The notes under the pieces: model-generated
Databases searched by the model: none
Seen by the model: the letters and a program-made list of their open reading frames with translations, nothing else
Told to the model about the DNA's origin: nothing
Assembly: GCA_017871115.1 (NCBI GenBank)
Contig: JAFCIZ010000012.1
Location: forward strand, 43,501-107,500
Reading direction: 5' to 3'
Length of the DNA stretch: 64,000 nucleotides
From: Cunninghamella blakesleeana
Lineage: Eukaryota; Mucoromycota; Mucoromycetes; Mucorales; Cunninghamellaceae
Shown here: positions 1-10,690 of the stretch, one piece after another
Numbering within the stretch: the first letter of the stretch is position 1
Layout: each line of letters begins with the position of its first letter
Position numbers and translations under genes: made by a program

Positions 1-40
1 TAATATTCAAGCAATTATATAGATATAATTATATAAGTGA

Positions 41-155
41 TATAGTAATATAAAATAAAAAGATGTTATCAAAGGGATGAAAGTTAAACCTTAAATCATG
101 AATAATAGAATGGTTATGTAAAGAAAAGCTCTAGAGGTATGTATATACGTATTAA
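41..155 (-). repeat. Decayed relative of the structured element at 63116-63324
   Basis: The sequence from TAGTAATATAAAAT through AGATGTTATCAAAG to CTCTAGAGGTATG follows, with many substitutions, the start of the better preserved unit at 63100-63180 and the partial copy at 55432. It keeps the block AATAGAATGGTTATGTAAAG but has lost the GC-rich hairpin. It is duplicated at 14691-14805. I read it as an old relic of the structured repeat family placed next to the tandem array that follows. Confidence 0.5.
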
Positions 156-286
156 TATATATATAATATTGTCTAATAAAAGTAACCGAATTCAAGTTAG
201 TCGTGTAAAAAATACGCAGTGTAATAAACAATGATTTTTCCATTCAAATATACAAAAGGAAAAAAAGGAAAAAAAAGGAGTAAAGC

Positions 287-588
287 ATATATTAATCCAA
301 ACAGATGCCATCTGGAAAATACCCAGTAAAGGTATCACCGTAAATGTATGGTATGGATTAAATATATAAAGGTATATAAAAGAGTGAAATGTATATCAAT
401 CCAAACAGATGCCACCTGGAAAATACCCAGTAAAGATATCACCGTAAATGTATGGTATGGATTAAATATACTAATGTATATAAACAGAAAGAAAAAAGGG
501 TATAGTATATATCAATCCAAACAGATGCCACCTGGAAAATACCTAGTAAAGGTATCACCGTAAATGTATGGTATGGATTAAATATATA
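287..588. repeat. Tandem array of three structured units (family F)
   Basis: Three units of about 82 nt, spaced about 110 bp, lie at 287-368, 391-471 and 506-588. Each begins with AATCCAAACAGATGCCA and ends with GTATGGTATGGATTA, so AATCC pairs with GGATT. The flanks extend the stem and differ per unit: ATATAT/ATATAT in unit 1, GTATAT/ATATAC in unit 2, TATATAT/ATATATA in unit 3. Inside, CAGATGCCATCTG is a near-palindrome and TACC...GGTA can pair. The array ends about 165 bp before the start codon of the gene at 754. It could be a structured RNA, a DNA cruciform or a tandem repeat with no function. Confidence 0.75.
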
Positions 589-753
589 AGAGTATATAAA
601 TGAAAGAAAATATAGGAGGACTAATTTTTTATTTATTTTTTATAAGCCTCAAACAAAAAATCACATGTTTAAATACCAATTTTTTTAAAATATTTTTTAA
701 CTTTTTTTTTTCCATAAAAAAATAATAATCTGTTACTATAATGATAGTTGCGT

Positions 754-2408
754 ATGACAAGTATAAAAGGTATTGGATTTACTGAAGGTATTTATTTAAT
801 ACGTATATACATATAGAAAATATATAAATATAAAAACCAAATTGCCCTTCAGTCCTTGTATAAGGCTTTAATTTTTTTTAACTCTTATTTTTACTTTTTT
901 ATGTTTATTAGAAATAGCCTCTAGTATATTAGCATTACAAAAGGATGGTACTATTACTTGGGATGAGTTTATTAAAAATATGGAATCATTAATTATTAGC
1001 TCTTACTCCAATGAAGACAAGTTTAGTTATAAAGCATTATGGAGGGAAAAATTTATTAAAGTAGCTAAAATGCTAAATATTAGGGTTAGGGCTGATAATA
1101 AACAATATTGGAAAAAAATTGAAAGCAAATTATGCCGCCAACGAACAGAATCAGATAACAGCTCTGGTAAAAATCCAACAAACACTAATAGCGGTAAAAC
1201 AACATCACTAAAAAGCTATTCTTCTTCATCGTCTTCCTCCTATAACTATATTCTATCAGGCGAAGATATCGAATCTATCAAAAAAAGATATGCAAGCATT
1301 GATCAAAATAAAAAATGGAAACTTTCTACTGGTACTATTGTAGAAGATGTTATGGAAAAAGTAGCTATTGAATCCAAGTATGAACGCCCAGTTCACTCTC
1401 TTATACTTGATCTAAAGGATTCTGTATGGAACGATCATTTTTCGACGCTAGAGCTTGACGAAATAACCAACCACAATCGTAAATCATTATCATCGCTTCC
1501 ATCTACACTTGTTGATTACTTGAATACTTATGACAATAACAATCTTTCAGCAAAAGAAATTTATAAATACGCTTGCAGCCATTTTTTTGATCCAATAGAT
1601 GAATACGATAAGAAATGGATACAACAAACGATAACGACAGCAGTCGATATTTTTATGTTTGATGATGTTATCAAAACTAATTGCTTTTCTGAAGCTGACT
1701 ATCTACACCGTATATGGCGATTTATCTATATGTTATTTAACGATAACTGTATCGATGCGATTATTGATGAAAAAACAAACGATTCAATATCAAAAAGAGA
1801 AAATGAAATGCCGCAGTTAGAAACCATTGAAAAAAGAAAAAATAAAGCTATGGATAGTAGAATGGATATTCTTTTTAAATATGGGTTTCTTGAACTTGGT
1901 TGTGTTGAAGCTGGTATTGGTCGGATATCAACATTTGATAATAAGTATATGAACGACGGAATGATAAAGCTACCAAAAGCACTTCGAGATATTATGGTTT
2001 CGTTAGTGGAATATAATGGCGATAATATAAACAACTTTGTAACCGTTGGGTTTATTTTATTAGGTAAAATACTTTTTTTAAAAAAAAATAAAGAAAAAAA
2101 TTATATAATAATAGTAATAAAATTATAATTTAATTTGATTAGGTTTGGAAATGGAATTGGTGATTATGGATGTACCTGAAGGGGACAGTATTTGTAGAAT
2201 AACAAGATCTCCAGTTTTCACTTTTCCCATTTGTATCAACTCCTTTGGCGCCGATATAATACCAATTTTAGAAATCACCTGGAAAGCGAAGAAATTAATG
2301 CAAGACACTATTAGCCTTGTTAATAAAAAAAAAAGAAAGGCTAATGAGATGACAACAAAAAATACCAAACCAATACTATTATCATCTTTTAATACATCCT
2401 CTTTATAA
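754..2408 (+). CDS. Three-exon gene, HSxILD / ExG-type nuclease-fold-like protein, 483 aa
   Basis: Exons 754-787, 912-2063 and 2143-2408 join in frame (phase 1 at both junctions, GT...AG introns of 124 and 79 nt). I chose the start because this short exon supplies an ATG and completes the split Glu codon that opens exon 2, whose reading frame is open from its acceptor. The protein has a serine tract (about residues 115-121), KKWKLSTGTIVEDVM near 145, HSLILDL, then RMDILFK (D330), LGCVEAG (E344-A-G346) and LPKALRD near 365. The same order of motifs occurs in the 576-aa protein at 41480-43585. The D...E-x-G spacing resembles a PD-(D/E)XK core in which the usual lysine is replaced; activity is therefore doubtful. 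I associate the family with Mucoromycota from memory. Function unknown. Confidence 0.8.
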
Positions 2409-3915
2409 TGATTATTCAAGTTTATTTACAAATGTGCACACACGCATATATATATACATTCCTTATATCATTACTGTCACTCAATATTATTATTATTTGT
2501 AAACGTTATTTTTATAGTTATTATTAAAATAAGATATAACAAATTAAAGTGAAATAATTCTATTTTTATTATATTGTCTTTAATTCCAAGACAAAATAAA
2601 ATGGCGTCTATGAAGATAAATATATATATATATATATTATGATGCGTAAAAAAAAGATACATACTCATGGACCTATTTGATGAATCATATTTCAAACGCA
2701 CACCTTCAATAGAATAATAAAAGAATTGCGTGATAGAGAATAAAACAAAGGTACATAAAAAAATTGAGCAGTATTATTTATAAATTATATTTTTCTTTTT
2801 TTTTAAAAAAAAAAGAATTACTCTTTTTACTGAAAGCTTTTTCTTTGATGATAATTACTTATTCTTGCTGATATTAATTTTATTTATTAAAAATGTTTAC
2901 TTTTTTATACAAAGTATGGGGGTTTTCTTTATTCAAGATATCTTTTTTAATTAATCAAGTTGATAAATTTTTATTTCAGATACTTTTCTGCTTTTAATTT
3001 AAGTGCTGATCTTATGTTACCCAACACGTCTTTTTTTTATGTTGTTAAACTTGATATTTTTTATACAAGATAATTCGCTTTTTATTCAAGATTTTCCGTT
3101 TCTAATCCTCTTTTAGTAATTAAACAAATAATAAATAATTTTATTATTATAAGCCATTATTGCTTTTCAATTTTCTATTTGATATATGCTCCTGAAATAA
3201 AAAACTATACATAGTTCGATTATATATTAATATTTTTTTAAAAATAGGTTTATGCATTGTAGTTGCATACATTGAGCGATATAATACTTGTGATCTTCAG
3301 AGTTAAATGCTATTCAGATCAATGAGAAATGGATAATTTATTAAATGTTTACTGTTAAAATAAAACCTTAATGAACAACTTTGCGGTTATATACAAGATT
3401 CATCATTTAGATTTATAAATTAAAATTAAGAATAAAGTATCATATTTTTAATAGTATAAATCTCTACCTTACGAATCGAAAAATTGAAAAATCTACTGCA
3501 TCAAATTTTCTTTTATTATTATACGTGAGGAAGTATATAAGTTACAAATACATTGTAAAAATAAATAAAAATCATTTTATCATTAGTAAAAGTAGTAATA
3601 AAAATCTTCACATAATTGAATTAAATATTTATTTCAAAATATAAAATTTCAAATATTGATGTTTATAATATATTAAATAACTCGGATGGTTATGTAATAG
3701 AGGGTAATTAAATAGAGTATAAGTATACACAAATGTTTACTACTAATACCGTGGAAAAGGATTCGATATCAAAAAAACATAATTATTGATAGAAAAAAAT
3801 CATGTGATCACATGACGCAACAGAAACAAATGTTGAGCTTAAATATTTAAAAAAGACGAATATGCTTGTTTTTTATAATTATTTTATGAAAATTTGAATT
3901 TTTCTTATTTATAAA
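2409..3915. other. Gene-free AT-rich spacer with a dispersed repeat
   Basis: No reading frame here looks coding. It contains A/T homopolymers and a (TA)n run near 2620. A dispersed element of roughly 130 bp starts near 3300 (TTAAATGCTATTCAGATC, later ATTTAGATTTATA). It recurs with increasing divergence near 4905-5040, 18175-18305 and 21425-21550. The duplication boundary at about 3340 falls inside this element. Confidence 0.6.
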
Positions 3916-4668
3916 ATGTCAGAAGATAAAAAAAGAAAACAAGCACAAGAAACAACTGCAGATATATTTAAATCAGAAAAAAAAGGTTATTCGCAATTAT
4001 CATATAAAAAAGTTTTAGAGCATCTCGGAATTCAAAGTCGAAAACTATTTTCAAAAAAGGATGGTATCCCAATGAGAGATATTGATGATGGAGTTCTTGA
4101 GGACATATCTAAAAATCTTATAAAATTAACTAAAGCAATTGGAATAGTTGATGAAGGAAATGAACACAAAAGGCAAGATTTTGTTTTAACGGTTATTGTT
4201 AATATTGTCGCAGAATATTATGATAAAAATGTAGAAATTTTAAGAGAAGAACAAATTGATGGTGAAGATGTTAAAGGGCCTATTGAATTTATAATTGTTA
4301 ATGGTAAATCTATCTTAATTGTTATTGAAGCTAAAAAGCAAGATTGGGATCAAGGAAGAGCACAGCTTCTTATGCAGTTATATAACGCATACGCTCAAAA
4401 TATTAAAAATGGGGCACCAAAAGAACATATAGTATACGGTATTGTAACCACAGGATATACATGGGAATTTATTTGGTGTAAAGGAAATGATATAAATAAC
4501 AGCAATGACATTAAATCAAACATTATATGGAATTATGAACAAAAGTTTGATCCGATTGAAACAAGTTTAGAAATGAAGCAAGAACAATGGAAAAATAGGG
4601 TGGCTCCACTCGTGAAAAAAATAAATTACATGATTAGTAACTCTTTAAATCAGCTTAATATACAATAA
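3916..4668 (+). CDS. Intronless PD-(D/E)XK nuclease-like protein, 250 aa
   Basis: One open frame from ATG to TAA. The centre reads IEFIIVNGKSILIVIEAKKQ: two strands with E124 in the Asp position, then E138-A-K140, followed by an amphipathic helix with Q150 (GRAQLLMQLYNAY). This is the classic layout of the PD-(D/E)XK fold. The N-terminus is lysine-rich, the middle helical, and the C-terminus contains YGIVTTGYTWEFIWCKG, probably later core strands. It has a diverged paralogue at 18839-19606. Upstream, TTTGAATTTTTC lies about 15 bp before the ATG, a motif shared with other nuclease-like genes in the window. Similar domains are known as effector domains of the Crinkler type in fungi and oomycetes; no secretion signal is visible, so that link is only inference. 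Confidence 0.82.
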   Translation: MSEDKKRKQAQETTADIFKSEKKGYSQLSYKKVLEHLGIQSRKLFSKKDGIPMRDIDDGVLEDISKNLIKLTKAIGIVDEGNEHKRQDFVLTVIVNIVAEYYDKNVEILREEQIDGEDVKGPIEFIIVNGKSILIVIEAKKQDWDQGRAQLLMQLYNAYAQNIKNGAPKEHIVYGIVTTGYTWEFIWCKGNDINNSNDIKSNIIWNYEQKFDPIETSLEMKQEQWKNRVAPLVKKINYMISNSLNQLNIQ

Positions 4669-4679
4669 AAAATAGCTAA

Positions 4680-5040
4680 TGGAGATAATTTTAATGCTAC
4701 AAATACCATTTGTATTATCATAAACTTAAATTAAAATGATTTTTACAAAAATATGCAAACTTTATCAACTTTAAGCACTAATCAGAACGATATGTATTCT
4801 TTTAATAAAAAATAATTTATAATACGATTAAATAATATTTTTTTAAAATAAGTATATATCTTATAATTTTATATAAAAGTAATGCTATCTTTAATCTTAA
4901 CAGTTAAATATTACTTGAATCGATTTGAAATGAATCATTTATTAAAAATTCACAATTTAAACAAACCTTAATAGACGGTTAAACAGTTATACATAAAGTC
5001 CATTATATAGATTTATAGATTAACGAAATAATAATATTGG
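4680..5040. repeat. Diverged non-coding duplicate of 21195-21570
   Basis: Collinear with 21195-21570 (for example ATTTGTATTATCATAAACTT and later ATTAATTGAATC-type blocks) but with many substitutions. It shows that the older part of the block duplication continues past the nuclease gene. It also contains the second copy of the dispersed element first seen near 3300. Confidence 0.7.
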
Positions 5041-5045
5041 CTTTA

Positions 5046-5187
5046 TTATATATGTGGATCTTTTTCATAACAAGTTTCAATATCTTTTATTGAATCGGTT
5101 CGCTTTATAAACCTAGATATATTATTTTCATTTAACTCTTCATAAAATTGCATGATACAGCATTTTCTCTAGTAATTGCAACCGCGT
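5046..5187 (-). pseudogene. Broken first exon of the recombinase-like gene family
   Basis: On the minus strand this matches the first exon of the genes at 21683 (+) and 23574 (-): ITRE, ISRFIKR, IETCYEKDP. The start codon has become ACG, there is a frameshift after about 17 codons, and the frame ends at a stop near 5046. The upstream side has the same poly-pyrimidine and TGTCCA-type promoter sequence as the intact relatives. The rest of the gene, retained at 21683-23060 in the other block, is absent here. Confidence 0.8.
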
Positions 5188-5280
5188 TTAAAAGAATTGA
5201 AGAAAAAAATGGCTAAGATGGAAAAGGCTAAGTAAATAAGTGGGTATGGTTATCTGAGTTTTAAAAAGGACAAGCTACTG

Positions 5281-5405
5281 ACCAAGGTGGACAAGGTGGA
5301 CAAGATGGACAAGGTTAAGTAAATAAAGAAATGTGATTGGCTGAATTTGAATAAAGTGGACAAGCTGTGGACAAGGTTAGGCAAATAAAGAAATGTGATT
5401 GGTTG
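5281..5405. repeat. Short GTGGACAAG / GATTGGCTG minisatellite
   Basis: About two units of the repeat that has expanded at 23590-24695: GTGGACAAGGTGGACAAG, then TAAATAAAGAAATGTGATTGG. Read on the minus strand each unit carries a CCAAT box and TTGTCCA, and it lies just upstream of the broken exon at 5046-5187. This is the small-array allele of the duplicated locus. Confidence 0.85.
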
Positions 5406-5844
5406 AATTTAAAAAATGAAATAGTCCCTAAGCTCGCTCATATAATAAAAGCGACATGGTTGCTCACAGTGATTATCACAGATTTATTAGTCGTACTGCC
5501 TCCCATTTTTCTGGTTATTGGAATATGGAGCCAGCATGATTTTATAAAAAAAATATTAAGCTTCGAGTTACAAATGCACAATAATATATTCTATATAAAT
5601 TTAATTATTAAACTAGTTTACTACATTATTTTTATTTAAAAACAGCAGATTTTCAAACATATTCATTTTATACACCTTTCTCTATTATATTGTTTTTAAT
5701 AAATAGAACTTCTGTTTCTTTTAAAATATTTTTAACAAACATAGTTTCTCTATGTCTATTTACATTGTTTAATTTAATAAATAGTTTTATATATCTAAAT
5801 GATTTTTGTATAATTCATAGTTTTTATAATTAATATTATTACTC

Positions 5845-6260
5845 TCATATTTTATTAATATTTAAATCTTTATTTTTTTTCATTATCAAGTATTTTTCTA
5901 TTAGTTTTTTATTTGCTATAATTTCTATATTTAAATTATCTCTATCTTTAGTTTTATTAAATAATGCATTTTGAGTAGAAGAGTTTATCTTATTTTTAAT
6001 ATTAATTTTGGAAAAATCAAAATTGACATCATCAGCTATATTATCTTTTTTTTTTTATCTCATTTAATTTAAAATCAAGATAATAAATTAGATCGCCTTT
6101 TTTATTAAAAATCTTAAAATATGTAGTGTTTTCACCATAATATATATTTATATGATCAGTTTTATATTCCTCTATTTCTTTTCATTATATCCGTTCTCTT
6201 AAGAGTGTTTATAAATGCATATTCAATAATTATATTTTCAAAATCATTAAAATTATACAT
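5845..6260 (-). pseudogene. Frameshifted gene relic, unknown family
   Basis: The minus strand starts with MYNFNDFENIIIEYAF, 30-45 bp after the AATTGAATTTTT motif found before other genes here. The frame shifts after about 28 codons, resumes as INIYYGENTTYFKIFNK, and shifts again in a run of A into DNIADDVNFDFSKIN, ending at a TGA. Protein-like sequence in three successive frames indicates two frameshifts in a formerly continuous gene of about 138 codons. I do not recognise the family. The same lesions are present in the duplicate at 25130-25545. Confidence 0.7.
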
Positions 6261-6607
6261 TTTATTTATTTATTATTTATTATTAAAAATTCAATTTCAT
6301 CCCTATTAACCATTTTAAAAACCTATGTATTATCTTGGTATACATTTTTTTTTATTAAGTATAATTCAAGGTTTTATTTCTTTTCAAACAATTGCTATTG
6401 AAATTATGAAATGGAGTCACTACCCTGTCCATTTTTCATATTTTTTTTTACTGTTATTTTTCTTTTTTCATTATCGTTTAACGATTTAAAATTAGTTATA
6501 AACTTACTAAAGAATAAGTAATACACCTATTTTTTTTTTATTTTTTACTTTTTTTTGAAGAGTATAATAAACCAAATAAAAAGAGGCCTGTAAATAAAAT
6601 AATCAAA

Positions 6608-7647
6608 ATGAAATATACAGGTGTACGTTATGAAAGTGATTCTTTGAAGCTTATTTTAAAAGCGGTTATAAGAGTCCATGCAAGTACTTTCTTGTATAAA
6701 TAATACCAAAATAAGAATTTAGTAAAAAATGAAGTTACATCGATGCAAAAGATAAATCTCCAGCTAACTGAAATGTTTAATATACACCGATTGGATTATT
6801 TAATATAGCATAATTATTTTTAATGAAAAAAAGTTAGTGAAGTTCAATTAATTCAATTTTTATATGGACTCTTTCTACCAAAAAAACTTATTCAATGACC
6901 TCATCTACCATTTCAAAAAAGTTTCAATAAATGATATATTTTCAATATTTCTTAAATATATAAATATATTAGATAGTAGATCTACTTTATTATTTTTATT
7001 AAATAGAATTCTCGAAAAAAGAAAAGAATTCTTTTAATAGAGATGAAGTAATAAGAAAAACTGAAAAAAAAAAAACTTTTATGGAAAAAAATTAGGTTCA
7101 CAATTTATATAAAATGAAAGAAGCATATAGCTGAAAAAAAAAAAGAATAAATAAATAAATAATAGTCGCTCATGTAATATTATTTTACCCTTTTATATAA
7201 TTTTGCACCAGTTATTATTGACTATTTACTTAATTATACTAAATATATAAAAACTCTTATATTAAAGGAACACCAATTTATTGGACATTCAAGGAGGGTA
7301 CTTAGTACTACAGTCGATATAGCAAGAGCAAAGCTTTTATAATATATGGACAATAATTTAAAAGAGAGACTGTACGCTGAATAAATTTTTATGTCTACAA
7401 AGTAACTCTGAAACGAAACAATTACTTCAAGAGATGAATAACAATAATAAAGATGTTAGACAAAACTAACAGCAACATACAATGGAAGGAATAATATATT
7501 CATTTACTAATAAAAGTTTATATACAAATTAATTCAGCCATTTTTTAGAAATTATATTGCTATCAGCATATTAGATAATGTATATTTAATAATAGTGGAA
7601 CATTATGGGTTCTTTGCTTACTATTTAGATATTAAACATTTCATCAG
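6608..7647 (+). pseudogene. Degenerate gene relic of about 330 codons, unknown family
   Basis: Protein-like segments occur in order in changing frames: MKYTGVRYESDSLKLILKAV, one stop, then QKINLQLTEMFNIHRLDYLI; DLIYHFKKVSINDIFSIFLK; FIGHSRRVLSTTVDIARAK; LNKFLCLQSNSETKQLLQ; and VEHYGFFAYYLDIKHFI, which ends at a GTAAAC donor-like site. Stops and frameshifts separate them, so the gene cannot make one product. No catalytic motif that I recognise survives. A copy with the same damage is at 25927-26967. Confidence 0.65.
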
Positions 7648-8289
7648 GTAAACTATGAAATTGAATGTGCATATTTCACCGTATGTAGTAACAATTTTTT
7701 TTTATTTCTTTATTTTATTAATTTAATTTTTTATAGATATAATATAAATGTTTAAAAGATAATTATAAATTGTTGCTCCTTTACGAATTGTATAGTATCT
7801 TGTAGTAGAGATATCATGTTGTAAGATTATATATTTTATAGCAGATACAAATACTGTCAAGAATCAAAGTAATTTTCAAATCAAATATTATAATTAACTA
7901 TCTTTTTTTTTTTATCTTATTTCATTTTATATAAACTATAAATATGACGAATATCCATGGTCAGTTATAAATTCAAATTTATAATTATATATTTAAAAGT
8001 ACTTTTAATATTCTACCGCAATTTAGAATTATAAATTTGTGTATGTTTAATGTTTATGTCAATAAGTAACGTGTTGTCTATGCATCAAAAAGCAGCGTTA
8101 AATATATGCTTCCATTGTTAATTTATTTGTTAGTTTCTTAAAAATTAACATTCTTCTATTTATCAATAGTACCCTAATACAAAAAGTAAAGTATAATAAA
8201 AGTATAAAAATTAAATAAAATAATAAAAAAAATATAAAAATAATAAAAATGAAAAAAATAAAATAATAATAAAAATAATAAAAGAAAAA

Positions 8290-8420
8290 GTAAAAGTAAA
8301 AAAATAAACAAAATAAACAAAATAAACAAAATAAACAAAATAAACAAAATAAACAAAATAAACAAAATAAACAAAATAAACAAAATAAAAAAAATAAAAA
8401 AAATAAAAAAAATAAAAAAA
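8290..8420. repeat. ATAAACAAA 9-bp microsatellite
   Basis: About ten ATAAACAAA units followed by ATAAAAAAA variants. The period is a multiple of three, so the minus strand shows a spurious open frame of Phe-Ile-Leu triplets; it is not a membrane protein. The duplicate at 27660-27740 has fewer units. Confidence 0.9.
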
Positions 8421-8639
8421 ATTATTAATAAAAAAAACAACCTATGTTCTAAGTTGAATATGAGTTCAATAATCTATATATATATATAATTATATATCAA
8501 TTTGGACTATGACCTCAAAAAGGGTTGAATACTATTATAATATTAGGTATTTGACAAAGTATCGTTGCTTATAGTAGTCAAATATGAAGTTCATAGTTAA
8601 AATAATTGACTGGTCGAGATAAATATTAATCAGGTAGAG

Positions 8640-8770
8640 TATTTGGTCCAAAAAAGTGAACCTGATAAAAGTGGACTGGATAGAATTATCTGGTCCAAAA
8701 AATGGACCGGATGGGAATATCTGGTCCAAAAAGTGGACCGGATGGAATTATCTGGTCCAAAAATTTCGTA
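8640..8770. repeat. Short TGGTCC...GGACCGG minisatellite (about four units)
   Basis: Units of about 31-32 bp with CTGGTCC, an A-run and GGACCGG, each able to form a 7-bp hairpin. They are followed by a short TTTCGTTAC tandem run (8763-8822). The duplicated locus at 27962-28820 has about 26 units, so this is the unexpanded state. Confidence 0.9.
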
Positions 8771-9180
8771 ACTTCCGTAACTTTCGTAACTATCGTTACT
8801 TTCGTTACTTTCGTTACTTTAGTTATTTAAAAATAATTAAAAGTGGCTATTAGAAATTATTAAGTTGTGAGATGTCTCTAGGTAGCTCATGTCATGTATT
8901 GTCATTTACTATATATCTATTATCAATCTGCTATTTATTTATCATATTAAAGTTTTCATTTTATTTCCTGATGAATTTAAAAAATAAAATAAAAGTAAAA
9001 ATAAAAAGCTCCTATGTGCGCGTAATCCTTAGTGAAACAAATTCATGATGCTCCTTCCCTGTTTCATTTTTATAATCAAAAACACGCTACGACTGGTAAT
9101 TCAATATAATATAATATATGCTATATTTATTTACCTGTATATTATCTTGTTATTTTTAAAATAAATAGACCACTTACTTA

Positions 9181-9960
9181 ATGGATGATATTAAAAGTAT
9201 ATATGAAGCGAATAAAAATAGCTCTGTATCAACTACAATGACACTATTATATTATTCTTAATTAGTACAAAAAAAAAACAATATGATCAATTATTATATA
9301 TAGAAGAATTATTAGAATAACAATAATTAAATAATCCTTTATTGGATCCATCAAAAAATGATCATTTTCAATGTCGAATTTATCAAATTAAAATTATACA
9401 AAAAGTTAAAAAAACAAAGAAATATTGTGAAACTTTCGGTTAACCTATATTCAAATGTATAAGACAAGGATTATATTTATATTTTTTAGTGGATTGATGA
9501 CACTGGGCTTAATTTATATGTTATATAATATGAAAATAGAATTATAGAGTTATCTAGTAAAGGTAGCGTGAATTAGAATGGAGTTTAAAGAATGTCTATG
9601 GTAATGGATCTGCGGGATTAGAAGATTTAAAGTTATAGCATAGCATAAGCTAATAGGAATGGTTCATTTTGTATCAGGTACACAGTAGTGATTTTATAAT
9701 AAATATCAAATATTTCATGTGGGTTATAAGTGTATTATAATTATGAAGTCATTTAATATTTTTATTTTATGGTAAATACAACACCTGGTTCATCACATGA
9801 AGTACAGCTAGTCATAGAAAATAAAAAAAAATGTCAAAAATATTTATATGCACCAAATAGTTTAAAATAAAAAAGTAGGGAAAAAGTGTTTATACTTGAC
9901 AGAACCAATATTTCTGCTTCAACTGAGTTTTAAAAAATAATTATCTGATTGGTTAAGGTA
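9181..9960 (+). pseudogene. Heavily degraded gene relic; part copied to 48560
   Basis: It begins with an ATG and MDDIKSIYEANKNSSVSTTM, then falls into short frames with several stops: YDQLLYIEELLE, LNNPLLDPSKNDHFQCRIYQ, GLYLYFLVD, ELEWSLKNVYGNGSAGLEDL, IGMVHFVSGTQ-type sequence. The order and amino-acid-like composition suggest one former gene. The internal part (about 9390-9790) is repeated at about 48560-48938, inside another gene. I do not recognise the family with confidence. Confidence 0.55.
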
Positions 9961-10125
9961 AGTGACGCGATCAAAATTTAGTTTAAATTATTTTTTTTTC
10001 TGCTCTCCTTTTTTTTCGTGCTCATTCGAACAAAAAATAAATCTACTATAGGAAGATACATCGTTTTTATATTAATTTTTTACATTTTTCTAACATAAAA
10101 GCAAATTCTTTTGTAATACAATAAT

Positions 10126-10398
10126 ATGGACATAAAAAAGTACCAAGACATCAGTAATTATATTAGAAATAATATAATTGAAGACTTGAGAAAGTGTGAA
10201 AATTATGAAGAAGTAGAAATGTTGTCCAAACAATGTGCACAGCAAGTATACAACACTCATATACCAATACATGAGGTCTTAAAAGCTATTCTAATGTGTT
10301 TTCAAGGTGAGGGCATGGCAGAAGAAGAAAAATGTAGAATGTTTATGCCTAGTCTGCAGTCTTACTTAAACATACTTTATTTACAAGATAAAAGTTAA
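10126..10398 (+). CDS. Small intronless orphan gene, 90 aa
   Basis: An uninterrupted frame, MDIKKYQDISNYIRNN to LNILYLQDKS, rich in charged residues and predicted helices (ENYEEVEMLSKQCAQQ, HEVLKAILMCF). There are no membrane segments and no signal peptide. About 175 bp upstream is CTGATTGGTTAAGG, a CCAAT box on the minus strand, then a pyrimidine-rich run (TTTTTTTTTCTGCTCTCC). Codon content is more balanced than in the surrounding desert, which argues for coding. I do not recognise a family. It could also be a remnant exon of a larger gene, but no neighbouring exon fits. Confidence 0.6.
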   Translation: MDIKKYQDISNYIRNNIIEDLRKCENYEEVEMLSKQCAQQVYNTHIPIHEVLKAILMCFQGEGMAEEEKCRMFMPSLQSYLNILYLQDKS

Positions 10399-10446
10399 CA
10401 TTTGTCTTACTAATATTAATATAAATAAAAAAAAATTTTGTGCTCA

Positions 10447-10690
10447 TTCGACTTCTTATTGTTATGAATCTATTTCTAGTCCCTTTATTGTTAAAGGTTC
10501 TACTATTAATGTATTCAGGTTGACTTTTTATTGTTAAGGGTCTTCTTTAATGAATTCAGGTTGACTTCTTATTGTTAAGAGTCTACTTTTAGTTCTTTTA
10601 TTATTAAAGGTATTTTTTTTTGTCATTTTTGAAATGACTTTTTTATTTCTTTCTTAATTTTTTAAGAGAGGTTCCCCTATTGTTAAGGGA
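10447..10690. repeat. Degenerate tandem repeat (TTATTGTTAAGGGT family)
   Basis: Five to six imperfect units built around TTATTGTTAAAGGTTCT / TTATTGTTAAGGGTCTTC and TTCAGGTTGACTT, spaced 50-80 bp apart, directly 3' of the small orphan gene. No pairing or coding capacity stands out. Confidence 0.6.

Larger units (their letters stand above)
1..3340. repeat. Segmental duplication 1, copy 1 (near-identical to 14651-18214)
   Basis: Read side by side with 14651-18214, this stretch differs only by scattered single bases, small homopolymer changes and two fewer units of the tandem array near 300-590. It carries the three-exon gene at 754-2408. Identity falls abruptly near 3340; beyond it the two blocks are still collinear but clearly diverged. 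The left edge of the homology coincides with the window edge, so this copy may extend outside. Confidence 0.95.
5405..8770. repeat. Segmental duplication 2, copy 1 (near-identical to about 24690-28020)
   Basis: Collinear with about 24690-28020, with only scattered substitutions and indels in homopolymers. It carries two shared pseudogenes (5845-6260 minus; 6608-7647 plus), an ATAAACAAA microsatellite and a TGGTCC minisatellite. The lesions in the pseudogenes are shared between copies, so the genes were already dead when the segment was duplicated. Confidence 0.93.

Noticed and set aside
348..563. 71-codon open frame over the tandem array (also at 14998 and 15218)
   Set aside because: It simply reads across structured units, changes with unit number and has no gene features.
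8174..8440. Phe-Ile-Leu repeat protein with apparent membrane character
   Set aside because: Translation of an ATAAACAAA microsatellite; the duplicate has a different length and no gene context.
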